Assembly (NCBI GenBank): GCA_964036275.1
Contig: OZ038437.1
Coordinates: forward strand, 2,918,501 to 2,982,500
Direction: 5' to 3'
From: Litoditis marina
Lineage: Eukaryota; Nematoda; Chromadorea; Rhabditida; Rhabditidae
Length of the DNA: 64,000 nt
The notes beneath the pieces were generated by a model. It was given only the letters and a program-made list of their open reading frames with translations, did no database searches and had not been told where the DNA came from. Shown here in pieces: positions 60,575-64,000 of the stretch. Within the stretch, counting starts at the first letter, position 1, and every line of letters starts with the position of its first letter. The translations under genes were made by a program, and so were the position numbers.

Positions 60575-60735
60575 CTCCAAGGTTATAGTCGCCATTTTCG
60601 ATTGATTGAGCGATGCTGGGGAGCTGTCGTTGATTACTTGCAAGCGGTTAAGAGAGTGTGTAGATCAATGATACGCAGATCCAAACCCCGCTCCTAACAA
60701 AGTGGATGGTACGGTGTCCCATCGTGATAACCCAG
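60575..60735 (-). repeat. 'GGGGTTTGGCGAGGGGCC' dispersed repeat, copy C
   Basis: Inverted copy: CGATTGATTGAGCGATGC, TGTGTAGATCAATGATACGCAG and CACTTTGTTAGG-type words are complements of the 10808-10975 blocks. The GGCGAGG part is shortened. Confidence 0.65.
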
Positions 60736-60745
60736 TTGTTTTCAG

Positions 60746-60985
60746 TTCAGTGTTACGCCAGCATGACTTTACCAAACGTGACACATATTACATATGTGTT
60801 TTTCGAGGACATATATTCCTTCGTAATATATTCGCTGCATCAGATCTCAGAATGAAGACAAGAGGTGATTTATATTCAATTAGTTAAGATTTCGACCAAA
60901 CTCACTGAACTCACTACAAACAATACGAACTTTGTTTACTTAAAATTAACTCTTTTTTTTTACAGAAAGGTATTTTTAATTGTTT
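60746..60985 (+). pseudogene. Duplicated exon 'FTKRDTYY..AASDLRMKT', copy 1
   Basis: After GTTTTCAG, one frame reads VLRQHDFTKRDTYYICVFRG and HIFLRNIFAASDLRMKT. It is about 90 percent like 63011-63235 by eye, with similarity continuing into the intron (CAGAAAGGTATTTTTA). It follows the RIPQNPYDVL exon at the same spacing in both places, so two tandem gene copies or fragments are present. Confidence 0.55.
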
Positions 60986-61159
60986 TTCGCTTCTTCTTTT
61001 GCAATTTATGTAGAATTTTTGCAATTATTTTTCATACCGTATCAAAATCGCCACACATGCTCTCTGGCGTCACAGACAGCGATAGCGTCACAGAGCACAC
61101 GTCTTGTATTTCATGAAGCTGGGGTGTGACTTTCATGCATGTATAGTTTCTGCTCAGAA

Positions 61160-61335
61160 CGATTAGCGCCAGTTTTCCGCAATTGGCCAGCTACAAAAAC
61201 GAGAGAACATTCAGGTCAATGACGCGCAGACAGGCTAAGACAGTCTGCGTCTCTCTGACCTGCCCACTCTCTCGTTCAGCCAATAATAAAGTGGCTGGCC
61301 AATTGGCTGGGAATTGTTTGAGTGTCATTCCTACT
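61160..61335. repeat. 'TTGGCCAGCTACAAAAACGAGAGA' repeat
   Basis: GCAATTGGCCAGCTACAAAAACG at the left and GTGGCTGGCCAATTGGC at the right are partly inverted. Inside are CAGGTCAATGA and CTAAGACAGTCTGCGTCTCTC. Related pieces are at 7655-7755 and 57410-57560. Probably a small inverted-repeat element. Confidence 0.6.
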
Positions 61336-61339
61336 GAGA

Positions 61340-62120
61340 CCTGGCAGCATGCCAATGAATATTCCCGGGTATTTTTCACCACTTTTTAGTTTCTCAAATA
61401 ACTGCACATTCATGTTAGCTTTTGTACACTTCCGTGATAACACGTGAATGAAATAAATGGTCATCCAAAATCTTGACACCATACAAACGAGTCTCAGTGG
61501 GAACGAAACGAACTATCTCATTGATTCAGGTATCCCAGGGTATAGTTCGCACATTTCCCAACTGGACTTGGGCAGCTTGCCAATGAAATTTCAAGGCAGT
61601 TTTTGAACATGTTGAATTACTTCAAAACAATGGAAATTCATGTGAAGGGTGTCTCCTCTTAGTTATAATTCGTATTCAAGGAAACATTCTGTAAAATATA
61701 TGTTTTTTTTAAATAACAGTCTTCCAAAGCTTTCGGCACGCTGCCAACGAGTCCAGTTGGGAAATGTGAGCACTATATCATAACATAACGCAGTAACAAG
61801 GCAAAACATGTGTGCTGATTTATGCTGATTAGACGCATTAGTTTTATTGAAAGAGGTAGATGTAAGTTTGACATTGATAATTTGGGAGAAACATTAAAAT
61901 GCACAGTTCAGATTACTCCGTTATGTATTCTGTTGTACTATTTTATATGATATTGTATTCTGTTTTATAGATTGAAGTGTGCTCTCTTTGTGCTTGTTCA
62001 CACGACTCGTAGCAAAGGCGAACCAGAGTTCAGTCACGAGCAGCTACCACATAACCAAAATCTGGACCGGCGAAAACTACTCGACTAGCGGGAAGTGAGT
62101 GTCAAAAATCATAGGTCATG
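61340..62120. other. Intergenic, no recognised gene
   Basis: AT-rich with dispersed short words: GTCTCAGTGGGAACGAAACGAACTAT at 61491 and CCAGTTGGGAAATGTGAGCACTA at 61752. CTGGACTTGGGCAGCTTGCCAATGAAA at 61561 is like ACCTGGCAGCATGCCAATGAA at 61341. A decayed repeat; no gene is supported. Confidence 0.4.
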
Positions 62121-62125
62121 TTACT

Positions 62126-62311
62126 TATAGTCGTCGCCAACGGAAAATCGGAAGGGTACTGTATATCTCAATTTCCGCTGTGTACAGACACATGTTTCCG
62201 ATTTTCGAGCTTGACCGTTAACGACCTCCGTTGCGCAATGATTACCACCTGGCTGTTAATCTTCTGCCTGCAGGTTCGATTCCGGCGAGAGACAGTAATT
62301 TATAAATTTGG
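62126..62311 (+). mobile_element. tRNA-box inverted-repeat element, copy 8
   Basis: TATAGTCGTCGCCAACGG start, A-box-like TTGCGCAATGATTACCACC and B-box-like GGTTCGATTCCGGCG. It diverges after TATAAATTTGG, so the 3' inverted end is lost. Confidence 0.83.
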
Positions 62312-62542
62312 TCGGCCCTTTAGAGTGACTGAATGCTCGTTGTAGTTTGGTTACTTCCTAATTCTCAGAAAAAAATCAAAATTTGACTAATAGAAACGGA
62401 ATTAAACTGAAACACAGCGAAATAGGGTACATATACTCATATACAGTATGAGCTTGCTCTGAAAATAGCAACCCAATATCTGACATTTTGAAGGACGTAG
62501 TTCCTTCATCAATTTACAATAATAACTTTCTCTTCATTCTAG

Positions 62543-62661
62543 GATTTCAAGAATGGAGAAAAGCCTCATTTACCACGAATTGGGAACAGTATAACTTGCG
62601 AATCTTTCATATTCAACCACTGTTCTGTATTCGCATTCCTCAGAACCCGTACGACGTATTG
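62543..62661 (+). pseudogene. Duplicated exon 'RIPQNPYDVL', copy 2
   Basis: Between TTCATTCTAG and GTGAGT, a frame reads FQEWRKASFTTNWEQYNLRI and FHIQPLFCIRIPQNPYDVL, 39 codons with no stop. It is the better preserved of the two copies. Pairs with the exon at 63011, 350 bp downstream. The family is not recognised. Confidence 0.55.
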
Positions 62662-62823
62662 GTGAGTATCTCTCATTTTAATTGCATCTTTACCCCATGG
62701 GTACAAGCAGATGGGTTTTTTTCATCAAATAATACTATGGAAAGTGAAAAATAAGGTGATTCATGTTACGATCGCTCAATTGAAAATAAACAACTAAGAA
62801 CTACCTATACAAATATTCACTCC

Positions 62824-62947
62824 TTAAAGAAGGACGATTATTTGGTCCAGTCGCAATGTTTCAGTCCTTCAAACTGCAATACATTTTTCAATTGCAGTTT
62901 AAAAGACAGTTGTCACGGGATTAGTCAACATAATCGTCCTTTTTTAA
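62824..62947. mobile_element. TTAA palindromic element, copy 6
   Basis: TTAAAGAAGGACGATTATTTGG to CATAATCGTCC..TTAA with the central ACTGCAAT/ATTGCAGT hairpin. It lies between the two duplicated exons at 62543 and 63011, and is missing from the equivalent place between 60338 and 60746, so it inserted after that duplication. Confidence 0.9.
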
Positions 62948-63010
62948 CTCCAAGGTAATAACTATACTTCACACTATAATTATACACTGTAATAACCTAG
63001 TTGTTTTCAG

Positions 63011-63235
63011 TTCAGTGTTACGCCAGCATGCCTTTACCAAACGTGACACATATTACACATGTGTATTTGAAGGACATATATTCCTTCATAATATATTCGC
63101 TGCATCAGATCTGAGAATGAAGACATTACAGGTTATTTTTATTCAGTTAGTTGAGATTTCGACCAAACTCACTGAAATTACTACAAACAAGACGAGATTT
63201 GTTTACTTAAAGTGAACTCATTTTTTGACAGAAAG
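63011..63235 (+). pseudogene. Duplicated exon 'FTKRDTYY..AASDLRMKT', copy 2
   Basis: After GTTTTCAG, the frame VLRQHAFTKRDTYYTCVFEG, HIFLHNIFAASDLRMKTLQ ends at a GTTATT donor (63132). Counterpart of 60746-60985. Which reading phase links it to the preceding exon is unclear, so I do not claim an intact gene. Confidence 0.55.
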
Positions 63236-63391
63236 GTATTTTTAGATGTGTTACGCTTCTTCTTTTTGTGAATAATTCTTACAAGTACATAACATCGATA
63301 TCAACCGTAGAAGGACTGTCCGTAGAGGGGGTGGAGATAGGCATGGGTGAGCTTTGCTACCAGCTCATGCCGTTCGCCAGACAAATACCGC

Positions 63392-63461
63392 GGCGAACGG
63401 GGATTGAACCCGAGTCTGCGGAGCGACAGCCAAACGCCGACCACTTGACCACTCACTCGCC
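63392..63461 (-). tRNA. tRNA-like gene or relic
   Basis: On the minus strand the ends pair as a 7-bp acceptor stem with two G-T pairs (GGCGAGT / GTTCGCC). A-box TGGTCAAGTGG and B-box GGTTCAATCCC are good, and the T arm CGGGTTCAATCCCCG pairs. The anticodon stem is weak (loop TTGGCTG, anticodon position GGC, uncertain) and there is no T-run close downstream. An 8-bp hairpin, CGTTCGCC facing GGCGAACG, lies just 3' of it. It may be a tRNA pseudogene or the head of a SINE. Confidence 0.5.
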
Positions 63462-63489
63462 CCCTTTATGCATATTTTTTGCTTTCTAA

Positions 63490-64000
63490 TTTATGCATTT
63501 TTTGCAATTATCTTTCATACAGTATCAAAATCGCAACGTGTAGAGCGACGATACGCATGTACAAAACATAGGAATTGAAAAATAAGAATCAGAAAACAAA
63601 GCATGAAAAAAGTAAAATTGAAGGAATGCTGAGAATGTATCGGCAAGCTGATTTCGATTGCTTTTCGCGCATTCGAAAAAGGAACTACAAACATGTTATG
63701 AAGAATGGAAAATAATTTTTCTCCATTTTCAGTGAAACGGAATTACATATTGTACATGGACTAATAATGGAATGGCTGGCGAAACAACCCACAAAAAGAA
63801 GAAATAGCTGTTTATATCATACATAGAGTGAAGTGAACCTACGAACATTTGATTGTAGGTAAGTTGTAAACACATTTTCATTTCCAACCCTGATTTATGT
63901 TTGTATGTCAATAATAGGTCAAGCTATTGTTTCTGGAGACCACAATACTCTGCGAAAAAGAAGCAGTTGCTGATAAACCTGAACGAACTACATTGCGTCT
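63490..64000. other. Window end, no recognised gene
   Basis: AT-rich sequence with short frames only. The TTTATGCATATTTTTTGC/TTTATGCATTTTTTGC direct pair (63465-63510) is the only local structure noticed. Confidence 0.4.

Overview
The window looks like a repeat-rich chromosomal segment of a nematode close to Caenorhabditis. The supports are: AT-rich DNA, short introns ending in TTTTCAG/TTTCAG acceptors, possible spliced-leader acceptors just upstream of start codons, a worm-type ferritin, a GPI mannosyltransferase II (PIG-V), a GT31-like glycosyltransferase, and very many short inverted-repeat elements. I did not identify the species. Exons were joined by hand from splice signals, reading phase and family resemblance.

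Layout. 1-2.6 kb: an internally deleted non-LTR (LINE) element on the minus strand, interrupted by small inverted-repeat elements. 2.6-7.5 kb: intergenic repeats, a GA microsatellite, two copies of an inverted-repeat element with tRNA-like boxes, and a foldback of about 2 kb with arms of about 0.9 kb. 7.5-13.3 kb (+): seven exons of a GT31 beta-1,3-glycosyltransferase; its membrane-anchor exon was not found. 15.5-28.5 kb (-): a complete 16-exon PIG-V gene of about 600 codons, its introns filled with at least six inverted-repeat families. 29.0-31.1 kb (+): a small four-exon coiled-coil protein, head-to-head with PIG-V. 31-37 kb: repeats and degenerate tandem arrays. 37.0-40.9 kb (+): a complete five-exon ferritin. 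41-44.5 kb: inverted-repeat elements, one nested in another. 44.5-52.6 kb (+): wreck of a Ty3/gypsy LTR element (pol broken by stops and a 1.9-kb insertion), extra ORFs between pol and the LTR, two 302-bp LTRs around a gag fragment, and eroded copies behind. 53-64 kb: a segmental duplication with about 3.3-kb spacing, fragments of an unrecognised duplicated gene, and a tRNA-like sequence.

The most unusual pattern is that exon ends are repeatedly duplicated into the neighbouring introns, often with the splice site attached. I see it in ferritin, in the coiled-coil gene and at about five exons of PIG-V. In ferritin exon 3 the 3' edge is present four times in about 500 bp. The second pattern is a family of about 195-bp elements (eight copies) that have imperfect TATAGT..GCCAA terminal inverted repeats yet carry RNA polymerase III A- and B-box-like sequence in their 3' half. 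tRNA-like boxes also occur inside two other large inverted-repeat elements.

The host genes are unrelated housekeeping functions (GPI anchors, glycan synthesis, iron storage) and show no operon. The one regulatory link I can argue is an inverted-repeat element about 110 bp upstream of the ferritin start that brings in two of three CACGTG (hypoxia-response-core) motifs.
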